Of a stretch of 64,000 nucleotides of DNA, positions 7,076-15,226 are shown in pieces. A program made the position numbers and the translations under genes. The notes under the pieces are model-generated. The model worked only from the letters and a program-made list of their open reading frames with translations. It was not told the DNA's origin and ran no database searches. Source of the DNA: Pseudomonas sp. UBA4194 (GTDB lineage Bacteria > Pseudomonadota > Gammaproteobacteria > Pseudomonadales > Pseudomonadaceae); NCBI RefSeq assembly GCF_002379585.1, contig NZ_DFUE01000046.1, forward strand, positions 69,576 to 133,575, given 5' to 3'. Numbering within the stretch: position 1 is the first letter of the stretch; the number at the start of each line of letters is the position of its first letter.

Positions 7076-8005
7076 ATGAACGCCCCCGAGCCTATCGCCA
7101 AGTTACTGGACCCGACCCTGGAGCAGCGCCGCGTAGAGCTGGCCGAGTGTATTGACCGCGGTGCCCGCACCCCTGGCAGCTTCGTGACAGCCATCGACGG
7201 CCTGCATCTGGTGCGCTATGAAGAATGCGTCCGATCGTTTCCCGCCCTGGCTCAGCCAGCGCTGTGCATCCTGGCTCAAGGCAGCAAGGAGGTGTGCCTG
7301 GGTGACGAGCGCTACATCTACGATCCGCTCAATTTCATGGTGGTCTCGGTGGCCATGCCGATCTCCGGGCGGCTGCTGGAAGCCACGCCGGAGAACCCGA
7401 GCCTGTCCATCCGCCTGGATATCGACCCGGCCGACATCAATACGCTGATCGCCGATGCCGGGCCGATGGGCGTGCCCTCGCGACCCAGCCAACGCGGCTT
7501 GTATGTCGAGCAGATGGACAACGGCCTGCTCGACGCTGTGCTCAGACTGGTTCGCCTGCTGGAAACACCCAAGGACATCGCGATGCTGGCACCGCTGGTA
7601 CGCCGTGAAATCCTCTACCGTCTATTGCGCGGGCAGCAGGGCCATCGGCTGTACGAATTGGCGGTCGGCCACAGCCAGACGCACCGGGTCAGCCGCGCCA
7701 TTGCCTGGATCAACCAACACTTTCAGCAAGGCTTGCGTATCGAAGACCTGGCCCGTGAAGTCAATCTCAGTGTCTCGACCCTGCATCACCGCTTCAAGGC
7801 GGTCACTTCCATGAGCCCTTTGCAGTATCAGAAACAGCTGCGCCTGCAGGAAGCGCGGCGACTGATGCTCAATGAAAGCCTGGACGCCTCCGAAGCCGGG
7901 TATCGGGTGGGCTACGAAAGCCCTTCGCAGTTCAGCCGCGAATACAGTCGTCACTTCGGCGCGCCACCCTTGCGCGACCTGACCCGGTTGCGCATGAGCA
8001 TCTGA
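7076..8005 (+). CDS. AraC-family transcriptional regulator with AraC_N domain
   Basis: A 309-residue regulator. Residues about 30–190 match the AraC N-terminal type with PALCILAQGSKEVCLGDERY and NFMVVSVAMPISGRLLEATPE. The C-terminal 100 residues carry the two helix-turn-helix units, seen in IEDLAREVNLSVSTLHHRFKA and the second-HTH region ASEAGYRVGYESPSQFSREYSRHFG. The ATG at 7076 follows GGAG at normal spacing. Relatives often regulate a neighbouring oxidoreductase gene. Repeated TCAGGCAA motifs lie upstream. The inducer is unknown. Confidence 0.87.
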   Translation: MNAPEPIAKLLDPTLEQRRVELAECIDRGARTPGSFVTAIDGLHLVRYEECVRSFPALAQPALCILAQGSKEVCLGDERYIYDPLNFMVVSVAMPISGRLLEATPENPSLSIRLDIDPADINTLIADAGPMGVPSRPSQRGLYVEQMDNGLLDAVLRLVRLLETPKDIAMLAPLVRREILYRLLRGQQGHRLYELAVGHSQTHRVSRAIAWINQHFQQGLRIEDLAREVNLSVSTLHHRFKAVTSMSPLQYQKQLRLQEARRLMLNESLDASEAGYRVGYESPSQFSREYSRHFGAPPLRDLTRLRMSI

Positions 8006-8094
8006 TGCACCAAGAGACCAACGGCCCTCACTGAAGCAAAAGCTGACCTACGCTTATAGACAGTACTTGGCTGTCGTAAAGCGAGGTAAGCGTC

Positions 8095-8268
8095 ATGACC
8101 ACAAGAACAAGAAAATGCATGGTGGCGTTGTCACTGGTTGCCGTCACCGCCCTCTACGCCACTGCTGCCTGGCGAGCGGAGCAGGCTCGTATCTCACCGC
8201 AATTGCAAGGCGCCTGCACCTTGGCCATGTGCATGCAGCGCAATGCGGCGTTCAGCTATCTGCGCTGA
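8095..8268 (+). CDS. Small membrane or secreted protein, 57 residues
   Basis: ATG at 8095 follows GAGGTAAG (8083–8090) at good spacing and gives MTTRTRKCMVALSLVAVTAL… ending AFSYLR before TGA. A basic start and a hydrophobic stretch at about residues 8–25 indicate a signal peptide or single membrane anchor. The short remainder has two Cys residues in GACTLAMCMQR. The last 17 bp overlap the convergent pobR gene. I do not recognise the family. Confidence 0.5.
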   Translation: MTTRTRKCMVALSLVAVTALYATAAWRAEQARISPQLQGACTLAMCMQRNAAFSYLR

Positions 8269-9136
8269 CACCGCTCGACCGCTGGCTCGCGGCACGAAAG
8301 GCTTTGGGTGACACGCCTACCAGCCGGCGGAAGAAGCGCGAAAAGTAAGCGGCATCGGCAAACCCCAGGCGATCCGCTATCTGGCTGATGCTCATGGCGG
8401 TATACAGCAGGTTGCGCTTTGCTTCGAGCAGGATGCGCTGATGCACGATCTGCAGCGGCGACTGACCCGCTAGCGCTCTGCAAAGGCTGTTCAAGTGGGC
8501 GACCGAAAGACCGATGCCATGGGCCAGCGCTTCGACGCTGGGTTGCCGTGCATAGTTGGCTTCCACTGCCTCCGTGAACCGCGACAGGTATTCGCGGCCG
8601 CGTTGCGCAGGTTGCTTGGCGGCGCGACGCTGCAGCGCCTGGCGTCCCGCCCAGATCACCGCCACATTGGCCAGCGAATGCAACAACACGTCGCGACCCG
8701 CCTCGGCGCCCTGATATTCACGTTGCAAGGCAGTGAACAGTGCATGGAGATAATCCCGGTCGTTGCCGGCCCGGTAGGTTGCCGGTGTATCCAGCACTCG
8801 CAAGGTCTCCCCCACCTGACGTTGCAGCTGGCTGACCAGTGGCGCGGCCAGTGTCAGCACATAGCCTTCGATATTCTCCGAGAATTGAAAGCCGTGAACG
8901 CACAGCGGCGGTACCACCTGCAGGGCCGCTTCTCGCAAGGTATGACGCTGACCTTCCACTTCGACCACTGCCTCGCCACTGTGCACATACAGCAACTGGC
9001 AAAGATCGGCATGCTGGTGCGGCTGGATTTCCCAGTGGTGCAGGCGACTGCGCTTGGGAATGGTTTCGCAGTGCAGCAGGTCCGGCGTGGGCCAGGCCAC
9101 CCCTTCCCCGTACAGCTTGAACACCGGTATCGACAT
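8252..9136 (-). CDS. pobR: PobR, AraC-family activator of pobA
   Basis: A 294-residue regulator. An N-terminal cupin-like ligand domain includes HHWEIQPHQHADLCQLLYVHSG, typical of AraC-type regulators of 4-hydroxybenzoate hydroxylase. The C-terminal double helix-turn-helix includes VEALAHGIGLSVAHLNSLCR and ISQIADRLGFADAAYFSRFF. The start at 9136 (MSIPVFKLYGEG) was chosen over an upstream in-frame ATG at 9181. It is divergent from pobA across 152 bp, the standard arrangement in which PobR with 4-hydroxybenzoate activates pobA. This AraC-type PobR is unrelated to the IclR-type PobR of Acinetobacter. Confidence 0.88.
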   Translation of the reverse strand: MSIPVFKLYGEGVAWPTPDLLHCETIPKRSRLHHWEIQPHQHADLCQLLYVHSGEAVVEVEGQRHTLREAALQVVPPLCVHGFQFSENIEGYVLTLAAPLVSQLQRQVGETLRVLDTPATYRAGNDRDYLHALFTALQREYQGAEAGRDVLLHSLANVAVIWAGRQALQRRAAKQPAQRGREYLSRFTEAVEANYARQPSVEALAHGIGLSVAHLNSLCRALAGQSPLQIVHQRILLEAKRNLLYTAMSISQIADRLGFADAAYFSRFFRRLVGVSPKAFRAASQRSSGVSADS

Positions 9137-9288
9137 GATTGTGCTCCAGAGCGGCGTGTCGGCATGTTTCGCTGATCGCACGAATCCATGAAAAGTACCT
9201 GTATCGGGCGAAAAACTCCCTTCTTATTCCACCGCTGCCCGCGAAAAATACCAGCACTCCAATCATAAAAATACGCGGTTACATGCCC

Positions 9289-10470
9289 ATGAAGACTCAA
9301 GTCGCCATTATCGGCGCCGGTCCGTCCGGCCTGCTGCTCGGCCAATTGCTCACCAATGCCGGCATCTCCAACATCATCATCGAACGACAGACGCCGGACT
9401 ATGTGCTGAGTCGCATCCGTGCCGGCGTACTCGAACAGGGCATGGTAGACCTACTGCGCAAGGCCAGGGTGAGCGCGCGGATGGACGCCGAGGGCATCGT
9501 TCACCACGGTATCGAGCTGGCGTTTGCCGGTCGTCGCGAGCATATCGACCTCAAGGCACTGACGGGCAGCGCCGTCATGATCTATGGCCAGACCGAGGTC
9601 ACTCGCGACCTGATGGCGGCCCGCGCTGCGGCCGGCGCAGAAACCCTGTATGAAGCCAGCAACGTGAAGCCCCACGACCTGCAAAGCGCCGCCCCTTTCG
9701 TGACCTTCGACAAGGACGGCCAGAGCCTGCGCCTGGACTGCGACTACATCGCCGGGTGCGACGGCTATCATGGGGTATCCAGGCAATCGATCCCCAGCGA
9801 AGCCATCAAGACCTTCGAGCGCGTCTACCCGTTTGGTTGGCTGGGCATACTGGCCGACACCCCTCCCGTGCACGAGGAGCTGGTGTATGCGAACCATGAA
9901 CGCGGTTTCGCCTTGTGCAGCATGCGTTCGGCTACGCGCACCCGTTACTACGTGCAGGTCGGCGCGGATGAACAGGTCGAGGACTGGTCGGACGACCGCT
10001 TCTGGGCCGAACTCAAGAGTCGGCTGCCCGCCGACCTGGCCGAGCGGTTGGTGACGGGCCCGTCCATCGAAAAAAGCATCGCGCCGCTGCGCAGCTTCGT
10101 GGTCGAGCCCATGCAGCACGGGCGGCTGTTCCTGGTGGGCGATGCCGCCCACATCGTGCCACCCACTGGCGCCAAGGGCCTGAACCTGGCCGCCAGCGAT
10201 GTCAGCACGCTGTTCGATATCTTCTGCCAAGTGTTCCACCATGGCCGCAGCGAGGCCACCGCTCAGTACTCGTCTGTGTGCCTGCGACGGGTGTGGAAAG
10301 CTGAACGGTTTTCCTGGTGGATGACCTCGATGCTGCACCGTTTCCCGGACACCGATGCATTTGGCCAGCGTATCCAGCAGGCCGAACTCGAATACCTGGT
10401 GGGTTCGCCTGCGGCGCGGCAAAGCCTGGCGGAAAATTATGTCGGTCTGCCTTACGAAGCCATCACCTGA
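9289..10470 (+). CDS. pobA: 4-hydroxybenzoate 3-monooxygenase
   Basis: A 393-residue flavoprotein that hydroxylates 4-hydroxybenzoate to protocatechuate with NADPH and O2. The FAD dinucleotide-binding motif GAGPSG lies near residue 9; the family motif CDGYHGVSR and the second FAD motif GDAAHIVPPTGAKGLNLA are intact, as is RIRAGVLEQGMVDLL. Length equals that of the well-studied P. fluorescens enzyme. The start at 9289 gives MKTQVAIIGAG; an ATG two codons earlier is possible. Its product feeds the protocatechuate branch, of which the lower genes lie at 21.6–31.3 kb, although pcaGH is absent from the window. Confidence 0.95.
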   Translation: MKTQVAIIGAGPSGLLLGQLLTNAGISNIIIERQTPDYVLSRIRAGVLEQGMVDLLRKARVSARMDAEGIVHHGIELAFAGRREHIDLKALTGSAVMIYGQTEVTRDLMAARAAAGAETLYEASNVKPHDLQSAAPFVTFDKDGQSLRLDCDYIAGCDGYHGVSRQSIPSEAIKTFERVYPFGWLGILADTPPVHEELVYANHERGFALCSMRSATRTRYYVQVGADEQVEDWSDDRFWAELKSRLPADLAERLVTGPSIEKSIAPLRSFVVEPMQHGRLFLVGDAAHIVPPTGAKGLNLAASDVSTLFDIFCQVFHHGRSEATAQYSSVCLRRVWKAERFSWWMTSMLHRFPDTDAFGQRIQQAELEYLVGSPAARQSLAENYVGLPYEAIT

Positions 10471-10481
10471 CCGATAGAAAA

Positions 10482-10495
10482 GATAGCTAGCTATC
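10482..10495. promoter_or_regulatory. Perfect 14-bp palindrome GATAGCTAGCTATC
   Basis: A perfect dyad without loop, 11 bp after the pobA stop and about 64 bp before the exporter gene. Its form suits a dimeric repressor site (TetR or MarR like), but no such gene is adjacent. Confidence 0.45.
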
Positions 10496-10558
10496 AAGTA
10501 GACTGAGCGGACCCAGCCTGCGGCCCATTGCCGCGGGCCTCCTGCCCGGGCCTTTGCC

Positions 10559-12055
10559 GTGAACAATCTCAGTCAGCCACAGCCGCCGGCAATCAAGAGC
10601 ATCCTGGTGTCCTTGATGCTGGCCATCTTTCTCGGTGCTCTGGATCAGACCATCGTTGCCGTATCCCTGCCCGCCATTTCCGCGCAATTCAACGATGTCG
10701 AGTTGCTGGCCTGGGTCATCTCCGGATACATGGTGGCCATGACTGTGGCCACGCCGATCTACGGCAAACTGGGTGACCTGTACGGCCGGCGCCGAATGAT
10801 CCTCATCGGCACCGGGCTGTTCACCCTGGCATCGCTGTTCTGCGGCCTGGCCCAGAACATGGAGCAACTGGTACTGGCGCGCATTCTTCAGGGCATCGGC
10901 GCGGGAGGCATGGTATCGGTCAGCCAGGCGATCATCGGCGACGTGGTGCCGCCCCGCGAGCGCGGCCGCTATCAAGGCTATTTCAGCAGCATGTACGCCG
11001 CCGCCAGTGTGCTGGGACCGGTGCTGGGCGGTTACATGACCGAGTACCTGTCGTGGCGCTGGGTCTTCCTGATCAACCTGCCGCTGGGCACCTTCGCCTG
11101 CTGGTACGCCAGCCGCAAGCTGGCCGGTCTTCCCGTGCCGCAGCGCACACCGGTGATCGACTACCTGGGCACGATGCTGATGATCGTCGGCCTGAGCGCC
11201 TTGCTGATGACCGTGACCGAAGTCGGTCAAGGCCATAGCCTGGCGGATGTGCAGGTATGGGGCGTGCTGCTGCTGGCGATAGCGATGCTGGTGGCGTTCG
11301 TCTGGCATGAGCGGCGCTTTCGCGAGCCACTGCTGCCAATGCGCTTGTTCGCTGTGCCGGCTGCAGTGCTGTGCTGGTGCACCGTATTTTTCACCAGCTT
11401 CCAGGCGATTGGGCTGAGCGTGATAATGCCGTTGCGCTTTCAGACGGTGACCGGGTCCGGAGCCGACGCCGCAGCACTGCATCTGCTGCCGCTGGCGTTG
11501 GGTCTGCCGATCGGCGCGTTTCTGGGCGGGCGACGCACATCGCAGACGGGGCGCTACAAGCCCATCATCCTGGCCGGCGCAGTGCTTACCCCGCTGGGAA
11601 TCCTGGGCATGTCCTTCTGCCCACCGGACAATTTCCCCCTCAGCCTGACGTTCATGCTGCTGACCGGCTTTGCCTGCGGGTTGCAGTTCCCGACCTCGCT
11701 GGTGGGCGCGCAGAACTCCGTTCCACCACAGGATATCGGGGTAGCCACCAGCACCCTGGCGCTATTTCGCTCACTGGGGGGCGCCGTGGGGGTAGCGTGC
11801 CTGTCGGCACTGCTGCTGGCCATGTTGCATGGCGTGGACCTGGGCGCCGGCGGCTTGGAAGCGGCTTCGGGCAATGCTTTGCTGTCCGGCCTGAACGCCG
11901 CGCCGGGCCCAGCCCAGCAGGCGCTGCGGGCGGAGTTGGGGCAAACCTTCCAGCATTTGCTGTGGGCCAGTGCTGGCGTGTCGTTGCTGGGGGTACTGGT
12001 AGCCCTGGCATTGCCAAACCTGGAGTTGCGCGGGCGGGGGCATGGTGAGAAGTAG
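10559..12055 (+). CDS. DHA2-family (EmrB/QacA) drug exporter
   Basis: A 498-residue, probably fourteen-segment major facilitator. Motif D1 of the DHA2 branch is seen in FLGALDQTIVAVSLPAIS, the loop 2–3 motif in GKLGDLYGRRRMI, and motif C in ASVLGPVLGGYM. Such proteins export hydrophobic drugs or dyes by proton antiport. The start is GTG at 10559 and has only a poor ribosome-binding site; sequence immediately after it aligns with the usual N-terminus. It lies between pobA and the ttg locus, so export of aromatic compounds is possible but unproven. A palindrome at 10482–10495 may be its operator. Confidence 0.85.
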   Translation: MNNLSQPQPPAIKSILVSLMLAIFLGALDQTIVAVSLPAISAQFNDVELLAWVISGYMVAMTVATPIYGKLGDLYGRRRMILIGTGLFTLASLFCGLAQNMEQLVLARILQGIGAGGMVSVSQAIIGDVVPPRERGRYQGYFSSMYAAASVLGPVLGGYMTEYLSWRWVFLINLPLGTFACWYASRKLAGLPVPQRTPVIDYLGTMLMIVGLSALLMTVTEVGQGHSLADVQVWGVLLLAIAMLVAFVWHERRFREPLLPMRLFAVPAAVLCWCTVFFTSFQAIGLSVIMPLRFQTVTGSGADAAALHLLPLALGLPIGAFLGGRRTSQTGRYKPIILAGAVLTPLGILGMSFCPPDNFPLSLTFMLLTGFACGLQFPTSLVGAQNSVPPQDIGVATSTLALFRSLGGAVGVACLSALLLAMLHGVDLGAGGLEAASGNALLSGLNAAPGPAQQALRAELGQTFQHLLWASAGVSLLGVLVALALPNLELRGRGHGEK

Positions 12056-12071
12056 GTGGGGGCTTTGCAGG

Positions 12072-12167
12072 ACCGACGCCATCGCGGGTAGAACCCGCTC
12101 CCACAGAGATCACCCTCAGCCTCAGACCCTGCCCCTGTGGGAGCGGGTTCTACCCGCGATAGGGCCC
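12072..12167. repeat. Inverted REP pair
   Basis: ATCGCGGGTAGAACCCGCTC and its reverse complement flank about 40 bp. The pair sits between the convergent exporter and EamA genes, where it could act as a bidirectional end of transcription. Confidence 0.85.
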
Positions 12168-12184
12168 GTCCTGTCAACCACCTA

Positions 12185-13078
12185 TCAAGCCAAACGCGGC
12201 CTACGTTGCGCCCATGCCACCGCCAATCCACTCAAGCTGATCACACAGATACCGACAATGCCGAACACATCCGGGGTGTGGTCGAAGATCAGATACCCAT
12301 ACATGCCGGCGAACAGAATCTGCCCATAGCTGAACGGGGCCAGCAACGCCGGCGCCGCATGCCGGAAGGCCTGGGTCAGCAACAGATGCCCCAGCATCCC
12401 GCAGGTGCCCAGCCCGATCATGAACAACGCATCACCCCACGTCGGCATTTGCCAGAAGAACGGCAGCACCGCGCTCATGATCAGACTGTTGAAGATGCCT
12501 GCCAGAAAGTTGCTGGTGGTCGGGCTGTCGACACCACTGAGCTTGCGCGTCAGCAACTGGTAAAGGCCAAAGAAGAACGCCGAGATCAACGGCAGGATGA
12601 TCGCCGGGGTAAACAGCGCCCCACCGGGCCGGATCACGATCAGCACACCGACGAAGCCCGCAATGACTGCCGCCCATTGCGCCCGCGTCACGGTTTCCTT
12701 GAGCAGCGGCACCGACAAGGCAGTCACCAGCAACGGCGCCAGAAAGTTCACCGCCGTGGCTTCGGCCAGGGGGATGTAGCGCAGGCTCGTGGTGAAGAAC
12801 AGGCTGGTGGCAACCAGACACAAAGCCCGCAACAGCTGCAGGCCGGGACGCTTGGTGCGAATTACCGTGGACAGGCCGGTCTGGGGCACGAAGATCACCA
12901 GCATCATCAGCGTATGCACCACATAGCGTGCCCACACCACCATGACGATGGGGTAGAAGCCGGAAAGGTATTTGGAGATGGCGTCATGACTGGCGAACAG
13001 CAGAGTGGCCAGGCAAATCAGCGCGATACCGCGCAATGGCTGGTCAGCCCCATTGAGCAACGGGTTTTGCAGGCTCAT
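12185..13078 (-). CDS. EamA/DMT-superfamily transporter
   Basis: A 297-residue protein with about ten hydrophobic segments forming two EamA repeats (roughly residues 10–145 and 155–285). The first repeat ends in FTTSLRYIPLAEATAVNFLAPL in part, typical of RhaT/YdcZ-like drug/metabolite carriers. Substrates in this superfamily range from amino acids to metabolites and cannot be read from sequence. It starts at ATG 13078 and is separated by 116 bp from the ttgR stop upstream on the same strand. Confidence 0.82.
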   Translation of the reverse strand: MSLQNPLLNGADQPLRGIALICLATLLFASHDAISKYLSGFYPIVMVVWARYVVHTLMMLVIFVPQTGLSTVIRTKRPGLQLLRALCLVATSLFFTTSLRYIPLAEATAVNFLAPLLVTALSVPLLKETVTRAQWAAVIAGFVGVLIVIRPGGALFTPAIILPLISAFFFGLYQLLTRKLSGVDSPTTSNFLAGIFNSLIMSAVLPFFWQMPTWGDALFMIGLGTCGMLGHLLLTQAFRHAAPALLAPFSYGQILFAGMYGYLIFDHTPDVFGIVGICVISLSGLAVAWAQRRPRLA

Positions 13079-13194
13079 TCACACGCTCGCAACATGACAA
13101 TGAAAAGGTACTCGCCGCCCTTTGAAGGTCGTCGCCTCGGGTCCGCTCAGATGATGGCGTGCCCAAGGCGGATGTTACAACGTGATTCAGAACT

Positions 13195-13827
13195 TTATTT
13201 GCGCAAGGCCGGCGACAGGCTGAGCATCTGCAAGCACACGTCGACCCAGCGTTCAGCTTCGGTGTACAGATCAAAACTCTCGGGCACCAGCAACCATTGG
13301 CCAATCATGCCATCTATATAGGCGTACAGCGCGGTGGCCGCGCGGAAGGTATTGAGGTCGGCAGGCAACTGGCCGCGCTTCACGGCATTGCTCAGGGACA
13401 GATCGATCCGAACATTGCAGTCCAGAATCGCCAGCTGGCGTTGCTGGCGCATGTCACACATTTCATCGGTGAACTCGCATTTATGATGCAGAATTTCGTT
13501 CAGGCGACGGGTTTTCGGGTCGATTGCAATCTGTTGAAACAAATGAATCAGCAACCGACGCATGCAACCCAAGGGGTCGATTTCGTCTTCGCTCTCGCTG
13601 GCGCGGGCCAATTCCTCCAGCGGTTCCTGCAGGCTGTCGAGCATCGCCTGGACCAGATCGGCCTTGTTGCTGAAGTGCCAGTAGATAGCCCCGCGGGTCA
13701 CGCCGGCCAGATTGGCGATGTCGGCCAAGGTTGTACGCGCCACGCCGCGCTCGTAGAACGCCTGCTCGGCGGCTTCGAGTATCTGACTTCGCGTTTCCTG
13801 GGCTTCCTCTTTGGTACGGCGAACCAT
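13195..13827 (-). CDS. ttgR: TtgR, TetR-family repressor of ttgABC
   Basis: A 210-residue repressor very close to P. putida TtgR as I recall it: VRRTKEEAQETRSQILEAAE at the start, the helix-turn-helix LADIANLAGVTRGAIYWHF, the segment NEILHHKCEFTDEMCDMRQQ and the terminal LSPALRK are all conserved. TtgR binds flavonoids and antibiotics through its C-terminal pocket and then releases the ttgABC operator. It is divergent from ttgA, and a TtgR-type operator lies between them. Confidence 0.95.
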   Translation of the reverse strand: MVRRTKEEAQETRSQILEAAEQAFYERGVARTTLADIANLAGVTRGAIYWHFSNKADLVQAMLDSLQEPLEELARASESEDEIDPLGCMRRLLIHLFQQIAIDPKTRRLNEILHHKCEFTDEMCDMRQQRQLAILDCNVRIDLSLSNAVKRGQLPADLNTFRAATALYAYIDGMIGQWLLVPESFDLYTEAERWVDVCLQMLSLSPALRK

Positions 13828-13965
13828 GGCAGTAGAACCTCAATCTTTGGTGAGCGCCCTTCGCTTCTCGAGGGCCGTGCTCAGGTCGGGCGCCTGTTGT
13901 TGGGGGCTTGTCCCGAGGGGTGATGGGTGTGCCGCGTGGTCGCAGGCGGGTGGCCATCAAGGTGT

Positions 13966-13987
13966 TTACAAACAACCGCGAATGTAA
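13966..13987. promoter_or_regulatory. TtgR-type operator
   Basis: TTACA, twelve bases and TGTAA form a dyad embedded in TTACAAACAACCGCGAATGT, which closely follows the published TtgR operator as I remember it. TATTC just downstream (13991–13995) belongs to the probable ttgA -10 region, so a bound repressor would block both divergent promoters. Confidence 0.8.
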
Positions 13988-14080
13988 GTATATTCGTTAG
14001 TAAGCTATTAATCCAGTCGACCCGATTTTTTACCTTTCCACTATTCATGAGCCCCCTGCGCTCACGACCCGAGGATCTTC

Positions 14081-15223
14081 ATGCAATTCAAGCCAGCTGT
14101 TACCGCTCTGGTATCCGCCGTCGCCCTGGCAACCCTGCTCAGTGGCTGTAAGAAGGAAGAAGCAGCCCCGCAGGCTCAGCAAGCTCCTCAGGTCGGCGTC
14201 GTTACCCTTCAACCCCAGGCTTACACCCTGACCACCGAACTCCCGGGTCGCACCACTGCCTACCGCGTTGCCGAAGTACGGCCGCAGGTCAACGGCATCA
14301 TCCTCAAGCGCCAATTCAAGGAAGGCACCGAGGTGAAGGCCGGTCAGCAGTTGTATCAGATCGATCCGTCGGTTTACGAAGCGACGCTGGGCAGTGCGCA
14401 GGCCACCCTGGAATCGGCCAAGTCCCTGGCCGGTCGCTATAAGCAGTTGATCGACGAGCAGGCCGTGAGCCGTCAGGAATACGACAACGCCCGCTCCGAG
14501 CAGCTGCAGGCCGAAGCCGCCGTCAAGAGTGCCCAGATCGACCTGCGCTATACCAAGGTGTACGCGCCGATCTCCGGTCGCATCGGTCGCTCCGAAGTCA
14601 CCGAAGGTGCACTGGTGACCAGCGGCCAGACCAACGCCATGGCCACCATTCAGCAGCTGGACCCGATCTACGTCGACGTCACCCAGTCTTCGGCGGAGAT
14701 GCTCAAGCTGCGCCGCGACCTGGACAGCGGCCGGTTGCAGAAGGCCGGCGACAATGCCGCCACGGTCAAGCTGAGCCTTGAAGATGGCAGCGAATACGCG
14801 CAGGACGGCAAGCTGGAGTTCTCCGAAGTGTCGGTTGATCAGGCCACCGGTTCGGTGACGCTGCGCGCCGTGTTCCCCAACCCTGACCACGTGCTGCTGC
14901 CGGGCATGTTCGTCCATGCCAAGCTGCAGGCCGGCGTACGCAACGAGGCGATCCTGGCCCCGCAACAGGGCGTGACGCGTGACCTCAAGGGCACGCCAAC
15001 GGCCCTGATCGTGAACAAGGACAACAAGGTCGAGCAGCGTGAGCTGGTCGCCAACCGCACTGCCGGTGCGTACTGGGTGATCGAGAAAGGCTTGAACGCC
15101 GGTGACCGCGTCATCACTGAAGGCCTGCAGTACGTCAAGCCAGGTGCCGATGTGACGGTCAAGGAAGCGGGCAACGTCAAGAACGATCAAGCCGCCCCTG
15201 CCGCCAACGGCAAAGGGGAGTAA
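14081..15223 (+). CDS. ttgA: RND efflux membrane-fusion protein TtgA
   Basis: A 380-residue periplasmic adaptor lipoprotein. The signal peptide ends in the lipobox LLSGC with Cys23. Next come the lipoyl halves (about 60–95 and 170–205), a helical hairpin (about 100–165) and the beta-barrel. It links the TtgB pump to the TtgC channel. It belongs to the TtgABC/ArpABC/MexAB-OprM type, which exports antibiotics, flavonoids and solvents. The stop lies 3 bp before ttgB, so the genes form an operon repressed by TtgR. Confidence 0.95.
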   Translation: MQFKPAVTALVSAVALATLLSGCKKEEAAPQAQQAPQVGVVTLQPQAYTLTTELPGRTTAYRVAEVRPQVNGIILKRQFKEGTEVKAGQQLYQIDPSVYEATLGSAQATLESAKSLAGRYKQLIDEQAVSRQEYDNARSEQLQAEAAVKSAQIDLRYTKVYAPISGRIGRSEVTEGALVTSGQTNAMATIQQLDPIYVDVTQSSAEMLKLRRDLDSGRLQKAGDNAATVKLSLEDGSEYAQDGKLEFSEVSVDQATGSVTLRAVFPNPDHVLLPGMFVHAKLQAGVRNEAILAPQQGVTRDLKGTPTALIVNKDNKVEQRELVANRTAGAYWVIEKGLNAGDRVITEGLQYVKPGADVTVKEAGNVKNDQAAPAANGKGE

Positions 15224-15226
15224 TCG

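Noticed and set aside
12137..13321. 394-residue plus-strand ORF opposite the EamA gene
   Set aside because: It begins in a REP element, and its His/Gln/Arg-rich sequence is typical of an antisense frame.
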